Shown here: positions 1 through 11,613 of the stretch, in pieces
Layout of the letters: every line of letters begins with the position of its first letter
Position numbering within the stretch: the first letter of the stretch is position 1
NCBI GenBank assembly: GCA_018894105.1
Contig: CM032121.1
Coordinates: 6,366,507 to 6,430,506 of the forward strand
From: Jacaranda mimosifolia
Lineage: Eukaryota; Streptophyta; Magnoliopsida; Lamiales; Bignoniaceae
Direction: 5' to 3'
Length of the DNA: 64,000 nt
Notes under the pieces: generated by a model
What the model was told of the DNA's origin: nothing
The model's database searches: none
What the model saw: only the letters and a program-made list of their open reading frames with translations
Made by a program: the position numbers and the translations under genes

Positions 1-655
1 ATCCAATAAGCATGTATATGAAATTCATCTCCCGATTGCAAACTCCAAGAACATTTACTACAATCTCACCTTTCCTAGACCTATAACGTGTTTGTTCGAT
101 CGCTGGGACACGCATCTTAATATATGTGCCATCGAGGGCACTATGAAAACCCTACAAATTAAAAGCAAATAATTCAAATGAGAATCAACATCTATAATGG
201 TATCATGGTTGTAGACTACACAGTGGTTTATCATATTTACCTTGATGCATCTCCATGTTTCATTGGTACAATCTTCTTCGACAGGCTGAGGTTCAACAAG
301 GAGCAGGGGACTAATATTTATAACTGCTTTCAAACATTGTTTGAAATACTTGCTAATTGTATGACTAGACCTCTTAAAGTTATGCTTAACAATCCTATTC
401 TTTTTATGATGTGCTATGATAGAAAGAAAAGTGGTGACCTTTTCAGAGACCCCCACAAATTTTTCGTTCTTCAACCCCCCCTACATGTTCTATCAGATAA
501 CAAAGCCTCCAAAAGGCACTTCTATCCATATGCAAGTTATCCAAACATGCCTGATCATTTAATTCTATAATCTCCCTCAAGTGTTTTGATTGATCAAGAA
601 TCTTAGAAATGACACTCTAATGTCTAGGGATCCAACTCCGTCTATAACCACGTAA
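1..655 (-). pseudogene. PIF/Harbinger transposase fragment (element A), cut by window edge
   Basis: This is the amino-terminal half of a PIF/Harbinger (HARBI1-like DDE) transposase, reading leftwards off the window. Exon 1 (about 241-650) encodes a conserved stretch containing QACLDNL, FWRLCYLIEHV, NRIVKHNFKR and TWRC. It aligns residue for residue with the second Harbinger copy at 30.8-31.4 kb. An 89-base intron (152-240) has donor AAG|GTAAAT and acceptor TTTGTAG. Exon 2 (1-151) opens with ALDGTYIKMRVP, so the first catalytic aspartate is present here. The G-rich run near 470-480 breaks the frame between the FWRLCYLIEHV part and the part that follows. The rest of the catalytic domain lies outside the window. 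The family call is strong; activity is unlikely given the frame break. Confidence 0.8.
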
Positions 656-2127
656 TGAATGCTCGATATAGAAAAGAAATGCAAATAATTCTTCGTATAA
701 AAAAATGTAAATCCACAATAATATACGGATCTTGGTATTTTGATCCATGTGATTTGCTTACAACAAATCTAAAAGGAGGAAAATCAAACAGATTGCGTTG
801 GTTGGATATCCAACATCAAAGTCAGAGATACAGATGTTGTTCATGCAATTTGTTACCATAAAAATGTGAGAATCTAATCAAGTAACTGCTACAATATAGC
901 AATGATTATGCAATCATAAAACATATACACAAAAAGAGATTTTGAAAACTAAGCTAGCAAAGACAACATTAAATATATATGTCCAAAAGAAAGTCCACAA
1001 CATTGGTTCATGTGTGCAATATAAATGTATCAACAGATCCCACAATTTCGCATAGTCTCATGGCTCAATTTGATTGTAGCTATTAACACTAATGAGTGAC
1101 AAAAGAAAGCACAAATCCTATTTATAGTTTCATCATCAGCTGTGGTGTATAACAGACACAATAAGCGCATTTTTAGAAATTAATATTCAATACCAAATAG
1201 CTCAAAATTAATCCTACCTAGTCGACTAGTAATCAAAGGAAACAGAAATCATAGTCTATGTTACTAAATTGGAAATGTCTTTGTTAGGATAGAGCTACTA
1301 AAATCCTCAATTGAGGATACAATTAATCAGGTTATGAGTCAGTTTGTTTAGCATCCACAATTAATCTTATGCCATTCACCGAAATGTAAGAAAATGACCA
1401 ACTCATAAACAATCTCACCAAAATTTAAATGAAATAATTGAAACAAACTTGCCTTCAATTGAAGCATTTGAAACAAACTAACGCTTCCGTGTAATACACA
1501 ATAGGGTGTAACTGTTGACTCATAGCCAACCCGTCACCGTCGACAGTTCAAAGCACCAACAGAAAGAAATTAGCAGTAAGTTAGACCCTCTCCAAGCTAG
1601 GAAATAAAACCACAATCAAAACAACCCCCATTAAATGAAGAAGAAGAACAAACAGGAGAAACAAATTTTTTTTTAAAAAAAAATCGAAAAGAATGTTCTA
1701 GTTTACAAGCGTAAACAAGAACCAAATAACAACTTCTCCGATTGCGGTATGTCAGGTTATTGCTCATTTGAATCTAGGATATGAACAACAATAGGGAGAG
1801 CATCAAACTTTGGAACAGAACTAGGGCTCCTTCACTTCGTCATGCGCAGAAGGTAGTTTTAGGCTGGGTTTGAATTTGGGGTGGAATAATTTGACTTGGA
1901 GGAGAATAATGTAATATCTAGTTTTAACTTTGCTTCAAAAAATGGCCAATACTAGCTAACGTAGGTAAGGACTAGTTATTTGAATAAGGTCTAATGGATG
2001 CTACAGTTGCAGGCCCTTGGTAAGTTACGGGCTGGCCCGCAAATGTAATACATTGTATCCAGAATGTGATTGTTCAACATTAGCATCCACTATCAAATCT
2101 AATACATTGTATCAAACGAGGCCTTTA
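656..2127 (-). mobile_element. 5' non-coding part and probable right terminus of Harbinger element A
   Basis: No coding sequence is visible. The stretch is the upstream flank of the transposase on the minus strand. Near 2113-2127 the plus strand ends in CAAACGAGGCC followed by TTTA, which reads on the minus strand as a PIF-type terminus GGCCTCGTTTGATAC next to a TTA-like target. The motif AATACATTGTATC occurs twice (about 2047 and 2101). The GGATGCTAC motif near 1994 recurs upstream of the second Harbinger copy (near 32436), which supports assigning this stretch to the same family. An alternative is that 1862-2127 is a separate short MITE, since GGCTGGGTTTGAAT preceded by TTA starts at 1862 and resembles the inverted right end. 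Confidence 0.5.
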
Positions 2128-2798
2128 TGTTTTAGAAATTAATTTACCTATTGATCATATTAATATATATAATTTCAAAAATATATCAAATAAAAATGAT
2201 TTTCTCCATTTTTTCTTATTTATTTTTAAGATCTAAATCTATATATGATTTAGAAATTTAAAATTAATAATTTCTGATCATACTTTATAATTTATTTAAG
2301 CTATAGCATTTATCTTCAATATTAAGTATGTCCCAATAAAATCTTCATTTGATATTGTTACAAAATGAATTATCTTCTTTAAGAATTTAAAAAATTGTAA
2401 TTCAATTTTCAATCATACAAAGTAAAATAAATCTAATTATAAAATAAAATATTTTGATGATTAAACTACTTTGATTTACTACATCTGTTTATTTGATGCT
2501 ATAACATCTCCAATTAGACATCTAAAAGATCTCCAGAAAAAAAAAAAAAAATCTAATTTTTGATGTTTGACGCCTTGGCCATCTCAAATTAGGTATCTTT
2601 TAGAAAATGTAATACATGCTTAAAATTAGATATCTTTTAAAAATGCAATATTTACTTACAAAATAGAACTTTTTTTTTTTTTAATATTAATTTAGGATGC
2701 AACTAGAGCATCTCAAGAATTTTGTCCCTGTCAAGTGCCCTGTGGCTATCGGTTATCTATATAATGTAAGTAGTTAGGAGTTTATATTTATATGTATA

Positions 2799-2861
<63 letters not shown>

Positions 2862-3156
2862 GAATCTTGTCCTTTTTAGGATATCTTTCCTAAAAAGAAC
2901 GAGTGGAGTGTCGCTAGCCATTTTCTCCAAGCCCATAACATAAAATTTGGCGCCGCTATTTTTCAACAGACACCATCCTTCCACAGCTCTGCCGCCAAGT
3001 GAAGAGAAACACACACTGAATTGATCAAGAAAACATTCTGAATAGAGATTGTCAATTTATTTTTACTCTCTTTATGTTTGATACACATATACACACAGTT
3101 GTTTATACGTGTCATCAATGATTGGAGCCATACATACATACAATTTGGAGAGTAGC
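2128..3156. other. AT-rich intergenic stretch without a recognisable gene
   Basis: The sequence is very AT-rich with several A or T runs. The open frame over 2757-3014 on the minus strand exists only because a TAA/TTA repeat is read as poly-isoleucine. Its non-repeat part (2880-3014) resembles nothing I recognise. I see no supported gene. Confidence 0.6.
2799..2861. repeat. (TAA)n microsatellite
   Basis: About twenty perfect tandem TAA units. It creates an artificial poly-isoleucine frame on the minus strand. Confidence 0.97.
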
Positions 3157-4225
3157 ACTTAACCATTTTTCCTCCTCTATTTTAACATTATCATTATCTT
3201 TGGATTCCAACCTAATTGGCCATCCAAATACAATTCTTCTCTTTTTAAACACATCATTAGACTAATGTAGGGAATTACATTACGCCAATTACAACAATCC
3301 CCCATAAATCCAGAGATAATGGCTATCAGATTCAACATAGCTCGCTTTCAGCAATGGTACCTTTCGGTTTGAACCACTCCCTAAGTTAGCCGACTTCTGC
3401 CACCACCAGGATAACTGGATCTAAGCCTTGAATTTGTACCCGTGATTGTGATTGCATCCATCAGTAACAACGGGCTAAAGGCTATGTACTGATCTTTAGG
3501 GTTGACACATTAAAGCCATGTGTCCCAATCCTGATCATGAATGTTTGTCAAGGAACAACCCAATCCTTTAGTCGCGGCTAAAGGACTACATTCACTTAGT
3601 TAGGCATCTCTAAGGATGCATTGCTCGCATCTCGTCCAAAAGACTTGACCTCATTCAAAGTTAAACTCTTACTATACCAGCAATAGTTAGCACCTACCAG
3701 GCAATGACGGGAGAGACACTAGATACAAAGTATTAATTCTAATTTTTACGTGCAACTTGATATACTCAGCAGCTTGTTTATACTAGGTGAGAGATACTAA
3801 TTTTTAGGGGAGAGACACTAGGTGCACCTTGTGGGATCTCCACTTGGTAGGTTGGGTTGCTACTGCAGGTATATCACTGATATGTTTTCAATCCCATCCT
3901 TAACCTGAATTTATGAATTGAGGACAAATCAAGTCCTTTAGTTAGTGGGTCTGCAATGTTGTCTTTGGATCCAACAAAATCAATTGCTATAACCCAATTA
4001 GACACTAACTCCTTATAGACTTTAGTTTAACTTTGATGTGTCTTTTAGTCTTCTGATTGAACTTTGAACTTCTGATCTTTGCAATTGTGGTTTGGTTATC
4101 ATAATGTACTGCAATTCCCGAAAGAGGTTTGGTTACCATGGGCAATTGTACCATCAGCCCATATAGCCATTATGCCTCTGTCCCAATTGTGTCCAAAGTA
4201 CACAACTCAGCCTCAACAGATATAG
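3157..4225 (-). mobile_element. Inverted 3' fragment of a copia element related to the 4.6-13.3 kb copy
   Basis: Read on the minus strand, 4225 to 3297 matches the end of RNase H and the untranslated tail found at about 9660-10557 in the intact copy. A purine tract (GGATTTATGGGGGAT) follows, then an LTR start TGTTGTAATTGGC at 3296. The LTR similarity stops at about 3157, directly after GGTTAAGTG. The fragment therefore keeps only the end of pol, the polypurine tract and the first ~140 bases of the 3' LTR. It lies immediately upstream of the first coding remnant of the TAF1C-like gene and in opposite orientation to the full-length element. No target duplication was found, as expected of a truncated copy. 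Confidence 0.8.
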
Positions 4226-4253
4226 GTGTTGCAAACTAAAAGAATAAGTTAAG

Positions 4254-4644
4254 CACACAATTCCAGTTATGTCCCATTTCCTCCACCTTTTCTACGCCAC
4301 TCCTCATCCCAAACAGAATCCCTGAAAAACCATTCGGCCTACTAATATTTACACCAAAACCCAACTCTATCACCACTTTCCTCAACTCCTCCTACCTCTC
4401 ACCCCCTTCCACCTCCATATCCTCAGCATTTTCCTCTCTTGATTCCTCCAAAATTACAATTCTGTCCCTCCCTTTGCCTCCTCTATTTCTTCTCTGCTTA
4501 GTCCCCAGCTCCTTAAGTACTCTTTCTACTTTCATGGCTTCAACTCTCTTCAAATGCTTCAAATCCTAAACAAAAAGTTAATCATTGTGTTTTTTCCCAC
4601 AGGGGAGAATTCTGATCATGTGGGTTTTTCTTTACTTTCAGTAA
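4254..4644 (+). pseudogene. 5' part of a TAF1C-like gene, cut by a copia insertion
   Basis: This is the upstream coding remnant of a protein resembling plant TAF1C, the subunit C of the TBP-containing RNA polymerase I selectivity factor, which would act in the nucleolus at rDNA promoters. One frame from 4333 reads FGLLIFTPKPNS and a Ser/Pro/Leu-rich stretch. After a frameshift near 4555 another frame reads VFFPTGENSDHVGFSLLS, a motif I associate with this plant family. The last five bases (4640-4644, AGTAA) are the target duplication of the copia element. The same sequence at 13326-13330 leads back into open frame in the downstream part. No initiator codon is assigned because the 5' end abuts a truncated copia fragment. 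The family assignment is from remembered similarity, not a search. Confidence 0.55.
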
Positions 4645-5875
4645 TGTTGTAATTGGCATAATATAAGCCTAATTACATGTTTAATTATATTTAGATGGAT
4701 GCCAATTATGGTTGGAATCCAAAGATAATTATGGTGTTGAAATAGAGGAAGAAAAATGGTTAAGTGTAATATATTGAGTTGACCCACATAGGAACTTTGA
4801 TAAAGTGGAGACTTGCTTGTGCCTTATAAAACCAAGTGGAGGAGTTGAAGGGTTATTTCAACCTTGCACTTGTCCTACATTGGTTTTATAAATAAGTGTG
4901 GACTAGTTTATATTGAACTTAAGAATGAATGCTTGATAAAGTGTTCATTAAGGGGTTTATATAAGTGGACCACATGCGCGCGGCCGCCATCGCCCCTGTT
5001 AGGGCGAATTGTCTCAGTCTTATCTTTTTGGATGAAATTCAATTGGAATTTTGAATTTAAAATTCAAAATACTTAACCGAGGCTTGATTAGATAAAGGTC
5101 TGACTAAGTAAAGACCCGTTGGAGATTAGCTTGGTAATTTGGGATATGGCAGAGGCCACTACGCGATGTGGTAGATACTTATTGGATACATGACGTGTTA
5201 GAGGCCATAATCTGGCAGACTCTAACTGCAGCTGGGCCTAATTTCTTCTATAAATAGTATGCTTCTGGCAGACTTTAAGATACATAAAAAAAATGCCTTC
5301 TTCTGCTCTTCTGCTTCTAATGGCAGTCATCTCCCTCTATCTCCCTGTTTTCATTCGTCGGCTATCTATTTTGATTCTGGCGACTGAGTGCTGTTCGAGA
5401 TGAACGAGACGGAGTGTACCTGGTCGTTCTGGACCATCTCATCCTCGGAGAAGCAGCGATGTACCCGTTGCACTGGTAAGTCGGGGCGTTCGTTTCTTCA
5501 AGGCAAACAGAATTATGTGATTTGGTCTTTTAATTAGTTCTGTTACGATACAGGATCTTCAAATAAGTACCTTGCTTTCTTTATATTAAATTACACATAT
5601 TGACAACATGCTTTATTATTTTGATGCCTCGGTTGATATATAATTTTTAGCTTTTCCTGAACTCGTATCTGGCTGAATATATGCATGAATTATGTTATGC
5701 CTTGCTTATGCTGAATGTATAATTTGGATCATGCATGTTATACTTGAATTTATAATTTGATAAAAATGCACGTTTTGCCATATTGTGATTATCTATTCCA
5801 ATTCTTGATAATCTGAATTGCGATATTATATATTTCGTTGCACTACTGTATGTTGATAATATCCCGGCAACAAAA
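4645..5875 (+). repeat. 5' LTR of copia element A
   Basis: About 1.23 kb. It is repeated at 10558-13325 with scattered substitutions and small indels. It starts TGTTGTAATTGGC and ends GGCAACAAAA, where the other copy has GGCAACAACA. CTATAAATAG at about 5250 is a candidate TATA box for the retroelement transcript; the 3' LTR has the same motif near 12700. Confidence 0.9.
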
Positions 5876-6084
5876 ATATTTAAGAAACGAACCTTATGTG
5901 TGTTATTTATCTACTGAAATTCTGATTAGGTATCATGTCTAGGAATCTTGCCTGAAAACTCTGATTATATATCCTGTCTAGGAATCTTGCCTGGAAATTC
6001 TGCAATTTTTGCCTAGATATTTTGATTTAGATTATTTTCCTGAGAAATCTGGAATACTTGTGCTATTGGTGAAGTTGTGTCAGC

Positions 6085-6840
6085 GAAAGTTGACCTTTTC
6101 GGACTACCGAAAAAGTTCTTAGGCGATTATTTTAAGCGTTGGCAACAACGTATGAAAATCTGGCTGACAATGAAAGGTCTTCTTTCATTAATTTAGTTGA
6201 CCATGCCAGAACCAGCTGAAACTGATCCTAAGACTAAAGAAATTGCCGATTGGAAAATGAAGGATCAGATCGTTTGAGGAGTGATTCTGTCAGCCTTGTC
6301 TGATACACTCTTTGATATTTATTGTTATGATTCTATACGGCTAAGTCTTTATGGGATGAATTGGATAGGAAATACAATACTAAAGAGCAAGGGCTCGAAA
6401 AGTATTCGGTTTCAAATTCTTGAAGTATCATATGGTTGAGGGCAGGTCTGTATCTGAACAGACACATGAATTGATCAATCTAGAGCATTCCTTGGCTGAT
6501 GCTGATATGAAACTTAATTGTCGATAAATTCCCCAAGTCATGGGAAACTTTTAGCATGACTCTAAAGCATCGAAAAGGGAAATTGACTTTAGATGATCTT
6601 ATGACTGCCATAAGCATTGAAGAAAAACACAGAAATCAAACTCATAATGTTCTTGTTGAGTATCTTCCTAAGGCAAATGTGATATTAGGAAAGAAGAAAG
6701 TCAACATGAACTTGAACTCTAAAACTATCGATAAAGGAAAAGCCAAAATTAATAAGAAACCTAAGGCAAATAGGCCTTTGCTGGAATTGTGGACAAAAGG
6801 GACATTGGGCTAAGGAGTGACCCTCCAAGAAAGCCAAGGT
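6085..6840 (+). pseudogene. copia A gag remnant
   Basis: Gag is the structural polyprotein that packages the retrotransposon RNA. A UBN2/gag-like stretch around 6120-6180 reads RWQQRMKIWLTMKG. The CCHC zinc knuckle at 6779-6820 reads CWNCGQKGHWAKE and then a TGA stop exactly where the last cysteine of C-x2-C-x4-H-x4-C is expected. The knuckle is in a different frame from the 6556-6813 open frame, and in-frame stops occur upstream (for example near 6275). The protein cannot be made intact. Confidence 0.75.
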
Positions 6841-6859
6841 TAAAGCACAGTCTGTTGGA

Positions 6860-7540
6860 CTAGTTGTCAGCATGGTTGTTGGAGACCCCAGTAAAGTCGG
6901 AGTTCCTGATGCATCCATTGATGAGTACGTTTCTTTCAAACCTGAATTATTCTCTATCCTATGAACCCTATGATTGGTTGATAGGCACTGGTGCTAATGT
7001 GCATGTTTGTGCTGGCAAATCACTGTTTGTGTCTTATCAGCCTGTTAGTGGAATGACTATGACGATGGGAAACTCAAGTGCAACCAAAGTGTTTGGGATA
7101 TGACGCGTGGACCTGAAATTTCCTTCAAGGGCACATACTGTCTCTGCAAATGATGCATCATGCTCTAGCAGTCCGAAGAAATATCATTAGTAGTTCTGTA
7201 ATAGTTAGGGAGGGTTATGAAATTTCCTTTAAATCAAATAAAGTATAATTTTACATTACGGCACTTTCATTTGTAAAGGCTATCTTTCGATGGTTTGTTT
7301 AAGTTGCGAGTTGAGAACATTATTAGGTTGAATAAAATTGAATTTTCCAATTCTCCTGTTATAAATGTTATTGAAAATTCATCTATTTGGCACAGTCGTT
7401 GAGGGCACTTGAATTTTAGTTCTGTCAAATAAATGATGAACTTAAATCTAATTCCTAAACATGATATTGAAGGAGGTCATAAATGTCAAATTTGTTATGA
7501 AGCTAAGCAAGTTAGAAAGCCTTACTACTCGGTTGAAAGG
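6860..7540 (+). pseudogene. copia A protease and pre-integrase remnant
   Basis: The aspartic protease would release the pol enzymes from the polyprotein. The active-site region at 6972-7010 reads DWLIGTGANVHVC. The family has DTG or DSG at the catalytic triplet, but here the aspartate codon is GGC (glycine, 6984-6986), so catalysis is lost. The downstream part (about 7390-7510) shows HLNF and CQICYEAKQ, the GAG-pre-integrase zinc-binding pattern. Stops and frame changes separate the pieces. Confidence 0.7.
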
Positions 7541-8520
7541 CAAACTGAAATCCTTACCTTAGTGCACACAGATGTTTGTGAGATCAATGGGATCTTAACA
7601 AAAGACAATAAAAGATACTTTATCACCTTTATAAATGATAGCAGTAGGTATTGTTATGTCTATTTATTAAACATAAAGATGAAGCACTAGAAAAGTTCAT
7701 TATGTTAAAAAATGAAGCCGAAACATAAATTGGTAGAAAACTTAAACGGTTAAGGTCAAATAGGGGTGGAGAATATGGGTCTAACCTATTTCATGAATAC
7801 TGTTGAAACTTCGGCATAGTTCATGAAGAAACTGCTCATTACTCTCGTGCTTCGAATGGGATAGATGAGCGAAAGAATAGAACTTTTATAGACATGATTA
7901 ATAGTCTGCTTTTGAATTCTAGACTGCCCAAGTACATGTGGGGGGAAGCTCTGAATACTGTTTGCCATATTTTGAATAGAGTTCCAATGAAACATAAAGA
8001 AAGCGCTCCATTTGAATTCTGAAAAGTAGGAAACCTAGTCTAAAATACTTCCGAGTGTGGGGCTGTCTTGCAAAAGTTCTAGTCCCTGCACACAAGAGGA
8101 AGAAGCTAGGTCCTAAAACTGTTGATGTGGTCTTTCTAGGCTATGTGGAAACTTTTTATGCTATGAGATTTTTGGTTATTAAATCAGAAATTTCGAGCAT
8201 AGATGTGAACACTATAGTCGAATTTTGCGATGCTACGTTCTTTGAGAACGTGTCTCCCATGAAGACTGGGATACCTAAAAATGTTTCTTTAGATTCAACC
8301 CTTGAGTCTACATCGATTCCTGGTCATGTGAAAAAGATGACAAATGTGGGGGCTGGTCCTAGTAGTACTAACATAGTTCCTAGAGAACTGGATGAACCCA
8401 AATGGAGTAAAATGGCTAGAATCACTAAGACTTTAGGAGTGACTTTGTTACTTACAATGTTGAGGGTGATCCTATTACCTTCAAGGATGCTATGGCTTCT
8501 CCTGAAGCTAAGCATTTGAA
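7433..8520 (+). pseudogene. copia A integrase remnant
   Basis: Integrase joins the element's cDNA into the host chromosome. The frame from 7433 shows the CQICYEAKQVRKP zinc-binding end, then LVHTDVCEI, which holds the first catalytic aspartate of the DDE core, and FITFINDSSRYCYVYLL. The frame then breaks at 7690 and 7800. The region up to about 8000 is still recognisable (NRTF, WGEAL and NTVCHILNRVP-like words in shifted frames). Around 8055-8300 come WGCLAKV and KLGPKTVDVVFLGY, typical of the copia integrase carboxy-terminal linker. Several frameshifts make it non-functional. Confidence 0.75.
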
Positions 8521-8549
8521 GGAAGCCATTAAGAGTGAGATGGATTCTA

Positions 8550-9260
8550 TTGTCTCGAATGGGATATAGGAATTAGTCGATCTCCCTTTGGGGTGTACTA
8601 CTATAGAAAGCAAGTGGATATTCAAAATGAAACTTAAGTGTGACGGGACTGTTGATAAGTTTAAAGCTAGGCTGGTTGCTAAAAGGTTTAGGCAAAAAGA
8701 AGGAATAGATTACTTCGATACCTATTCCCAGTAGCTCGTTTGGCTACCATCCGAGTGCTTATAGCACTAGCTTCTATATATGATTTCCCCATTCACCAGA
8801 TAGATGTGAAAATAGTCTTTCTGTATGGTGATCTTGAGGAAGAAATATATATGGATCAGCCTGAGGGATTTGTAGCGTCTGGAAATGAGCGAAAAGTTTG
8901 CAAGCTTGTTAGATCACTTTATGGTTTGAAACAAGCACCTAAACAATAGCATGAAAAGTTTGACAAAACCATACTGTCATTTGGCTTCACAGTAAACGAT
9001 AATGACAAGTGAGTCTACTGCAAAGTTAAATGTGATAACTATATTGTGTTATGCCTGTATATAGATAACATTCTGTTGATTGGCTTCAACATTGAGATTA
9101 TCAATGAAACTAAGTGTTTCTTAAAGAATAAGTTTGAAATTAAAGATATGGGTGTTGCAAATATGATTCTTGGACTTAAGTTGACTCGTTCAACTGAGGG
9201 CAGTCTCTCAATCTCACTGTGTTGAAAAGATAATTAAGAAATTTGACTATAAACAAAGTA
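8550..9260 (+). pseudogene. copia A reverse transcriptase remnant
   Basis: Reverse transcriptase copies the element RNA into DNA. Visible words include KWIFKMKL (8610), a frame break near 8730, then IRVLIALASIYDFPIHQIDVK and LYGDLEEEIYMDQPEGF (8740-8880), SLYGLKQAPKQ (8910-8949), a TAG stop, and the polymerase box at 9055-9072 reading LYIDNIL. The canonical copia box is YVDD, so the second aspartate of the pair is replaced by asparagine. An inactive enzyme is the simplest reading. Confidence 0.8.
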
Positions 9261-9269
9261 AAATCGCAA

Positions 9270-9975
9270 AAACACCATATGATCCTTCAGTGGCTCAATT
9301 TAAGAATGAAATTGGTGTACCAGTGTCTCAATTGAGGTATTCTCAAATAATTGGTAGCTTGCAATATCTTGCTAACGGCTTAAGACCAGATATCTCATTT
9401 ATGGTCTCTAAGCTGGCAAGATATACAAGCTGTCCTAATCGAACCCATAGGGAGGCTTTGGATAGGGCACTTCGATATCTAAAGGCTGAGCTTCACTAGC
9501 CTTGTACTACAAGAGATTTCCTGTAGTACTGGAAGGATACAGTGACGCTAGCTGGATAGCCAAAAACTCCTATAGTAATGGGTGTACAGGGCATGTATTT
9601 ACCTTGGGTGGAGGCGTTGTCTCCTGGAAATCCACTAAATAGACTTTGGTAACTCGGTCCACTTTTGAGGCTGTGTTGTGTGCTTTGGACACTACTGGGA
9701 TAGAGGCAGAATGGCTGTATGGGCTAATGGTACAATTGCCCATGGTAACCAAACCTCTTTCGGAATTGCTGTACATTGTGATAACTAAACCACAATAGCA
9801 AAGATCAGAAGTTCAAAGTTAAATCAAAAGACTAAGACATACATCCAAGTTAGACTAAAGTCTATAAGGGAGTTAGTGTTTGATAGAGTTATTGCAATTG
9901 ATTTTGTTGGATCTAAAGATAACATTGCAGACCCTTTAACTAAAGGACTTGATTTGTCCCCAGTTCATAAATTCA
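9270..9975 (+). pseudogene. copia A RNase H remnant
   Basis: RNase H degrades the RNA template during reverse transcription. The frame 9290-9499 reads GSLQYLANGLRPDISFMVSK, typical of the copia region between reverse transcriptase and RNase H. After a TAG at 9497-9499, shifted frames give YSDASWIAKNSYSNGCTGHV (9539-9600), WKSTK, and finally SKDNIADPLTKGL (about 9910-9950), which is the classic copia carboxy-terminal word. The order and spacing are normal, but the frame is broken repeatedly. Confidence 0.78.
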
Positions 9976-10557
9976 GGCTGGGTATGGGACTGGAAACCTA
10001 TCAGTGATATACTTGTAGTGGCAACCTGACCTACTAAGTAGAGATCCCACAAGGTAGGTTCAATATGGTATAAACAAGCTGCTGAGTATATCAAGCTACA
10101 CCTAAAAATTAAATTGACACTTTGTATTTGGTGTCTCTCCCATAATAGCCTGATAGGTGCTAACTACTGCTGGTATAGTAAGAGTTTAACTCTGAATGGG
10201 GTCAAGTCTTTTGGACGAGATGCAAGCAGTGCATTCCTGGAGACGCCCAACTAAGTAAATGTAGTTCTTTGGCCGGGACTAAAGGAATTGGGTTGTTCCT
10301 TGACAAACATTCATAATATAGGATTGGGACACATAGCCTTAATGTGTCAACCCTAAAGATCAGTACATAGCCTTTAACTCGTTGTTACTGATGGATGCAA
10401 TCACAATCACGGGCATAAATTCAAGGCTTAGATCCATTTGTCCCAGTGGTGGCATAAGTTGGATAACTTAGGGAGTAGTTCAAACCGAAAAGGTACCATA
10501 TCTAAAAATGAGATATGTTGAATTTGATAAGCCATTGTCTATGGATTTGTGAGGGAT
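9976..10557 (+). other. copia A 3' untranslated tail and polypurine tract
   Basis: A non-coding tail lies between RNase H and the 3' LTR. It ends in ATGGATTTGTGAGGGAT next to the LTR start at 10558, the expected place and composition for the plus-strand primer. The same tail occurs inverted at about 3297-4000. Confidence 0.65.
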
Positions 10558-10775
10558 TGTTGTAATTGGCATAATATAAGCCTAATTACATGTTTAATTA
10601 TATTTGGATGGATGCCAATTATGATTGGAATCCAAAGATAATTATGGTGTTGAAATAGAGAAAGAAAAATGGTTAAGTGTAATATATTGAGTTGTCCCAC
10701 ATAGGAACTTTGACAAAGTGGAGACTTGCTTGTGCTTATAAAACTAAGTGGAGGAGTTGAAGGGTTATTTCAACC

Positions 10776-11581
10776 CAGGGGAGGCAATATGGGTTCAAAC
10801 CCATGGTTCCAACCCAACCCACGTTGGGTTGGGTTTAAAATAATAAAAGTGGGTTTAGTTCGGGTTGGGCTTTAATGGGTTAAATTGGTTTTTAAATGAA
10901 AATGGGTCTAAAATGGGTTCAACCCAATTTCAGCCTACTTTGAACTCCCATTCTCCCATTTTTCAGTCCTAAGATTACTCATTGCTGTAGATATTCCTGG
11001 GCTTTCCTAGCTATAGTGAATCTACTCTATCAAAACAATCAGATACCTAAGGATTAAGTCCTTCCTATGAAACGTCATGTTAATCAAAGAGAAAGCCTGG
11101 CAATTTCTTATTAAATTTAATTAATAAATAATAATTTACTTGAAAAAAAAAAGGGAAATTCCTCGAGGATTAAATGCCTACTAAATGACTAAATTTATGC
11201 ATCAATTGTTAATTTTTGAAAAATAAAAGTTAGCAAAATTCAAGTAATAAAATGTTTAATTGTTGTTATTAATTATCTTATCTTATTGTATATTAAAGTT
11301 ACTGAGAATTTTAAAATAACTCCTTTTTCACTTTTTAAAATGCATTTTCAGAAGAAAAAAAAAAAAATAATATCATTAATGCATGACAGTTGAATTATAA
11401 TACGAAGTTCAATGATTCTATTGTATACAAATATAAATTAATCAATTAAGAACGAAATAAAGACGTGGACTTATATCATGTTTGTTTCATAGTAAGCAAA
11501 ATAAATATTAATAATATATATTATTTATAAAGTTGAATATTAGAAAATATTGAATTAGAGAACCAAATATACATAAAATAA

Positions 11582-11613
<32 letters not shown>

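Noticed and set aside
1862..2127. A separate 266-base MITE at the right end of Harbinger A
   Set aside because: Left and right ends show only loose similarity, and the right end is equally well explained as the Harbinger terminus; left undecided and not listed separately.
2757..3014. Poly-isoleucine open frame on the minus strand
   Set aside because: It is produced by the TAA microsatellite; the remaining part shows no domain.
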